NCBI GenBank assembly: GCA_903859705.1
Contig: CAIONQ010000154.1
Span: 49,868 to 113,867 of the forward strand
Reading direction: 5' to 3'
DNA: 64,000 nucleotides
Source of the DNA: an uncultured Chthonomonas sp.
GTDB taxonomy: Bacteria > Armatimonadota > Chthonomonadetes > Chthonomonadales > Chthonomonadaceae
A program made the translations under genes and the position numbers. Positions within the stretch are counted from its first letter, which is position 1; every line of letters begins with the position of its first letter. Of the stretch, positions 63,943 to 64,000 are shown piece after piece. A model generated the notes under the pieces. The model did no database searches, was not told the DNA's origin, and saw only the letters and a program-made list of their open reading frames with translations.

Positions 63943-64000
63943 TTTGGTTGCCAACGTCGAATTGTCCGATAATCTTCTGTGAGATGGAGTTCAGGCAATG

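Overview
The window is a chromosomal segment (roughly 55% GC by eye) from a Gram-negative, saccharolytic, probably aerobic bacterium. The gene mix points towards Planctomycetota, Verrucomicrobiota or Armatimonadota: a PEP-CTERM protein, a planctomycete-type cytochrome c/DUF1549/DUF1553 protein followed by DUF1501 and DUF1080 genes, Gfo/Idh/MocA proteins with Tat-like leaders, a GxGYxYP protein, an ankyrin/heme-motif/terpenoid-cyclase-like protein, and many secreted glycoside-hydrolase-like proteins. Armatimonadota is my best guess; no marker gene settles it. No rRNA, tRNA, CRISPR array, prophage or intact insertion sequence was seen.

Layout. 0-6.8 kb: CocE-type hydrolase (runs off the left edge), GH78 alpha-L-rhamnosidase, secreted Gfo/Idh/MocA protein. 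6.9-14.7 kb: MgtA-type P-type ATPase, GxGYxYP protein, FG-GAP/VCBS protein, dicarboxylate/amino-acid:cation symporter. 14.8-23.3 kb: second Gfo/Idh/MocA protein, ankyrin/cyclase-like protein, UroD-like protein, PEP-CTERM protein, large secreted hydrolase-like protein. 23.7-26.9 kb: sugar-binding lipoprotein and RbsC-like permease (overlapping, no ATPase gene next to them), HAD hydrolase. 27.5-34.3 kb: alginate-export-like outer-membrane protein, a three-copy 76-bp tandem repeat, GH50-like protein, a decayed hipBA module, another unassigned hydrolase-like protein. 34.3-46 kb: DUF2339 membrane protein, SIMPL protein, BlaI/M56 regulatory pair with a clear operator-promoter, TMEM175-like channel, aldo/keto reductase, helicase-C3-like protein lacking its motor, a small ORF beside a 32-bp palindrome, and an epimerase pseudogene. 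46.8-54.3 kb: secreted hydrolase-like protein, DUF488 plus AlkZ-like pair, alpha/beta hydrolase, Rpn/DUF4351 nuclease with a partial tandem duplication, a 52-residue membrane protein and a helical unknown. 54.6-64 kb: PhyH dioxygenase, sulfite-oxidase-like enzyme, frameshifted planctomycete cytochrome protein, DUF1501, DUF1080, a TIM-barrel-like secreted protein, and the broken 3' end of a GH29-like gene.

How the genes fit together: most of the window serves polysaccharide and glycoside breakdown outside the cytoplasm (GH78, GH50-like, GH29 remnant, several unassigned hydrolase-like proteins, esterase/hydrolases), possibly including oxidative cleavage of glycosides (Gfo/Idh/MocA oxidoreductases, DUF1080 proteins, cytochrome-c and Mo-cofactor enzymes), with uptake by the RbsB/RbsC-like pair. 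Genes are mostly monocistronic or in two-gene overlapping pairs, separated by strong hairpin terminators.

Most notable: the BlaI-M56 pair, whose predicted sensor half looks like a DUF881-like plus secretin-like fusion and whose operator exactly fills the -35/-10 spacer; the perfect 15-bp-arm palindrome beside the motorless helicase-C3 protein; the internally homogenised Rpn repeat duplication; the sugar permease with a domain inserted after TM1; and several genes caught decaying (hipBA, SDR39U1 epimerase, GH29, the cytochrome frameshift).
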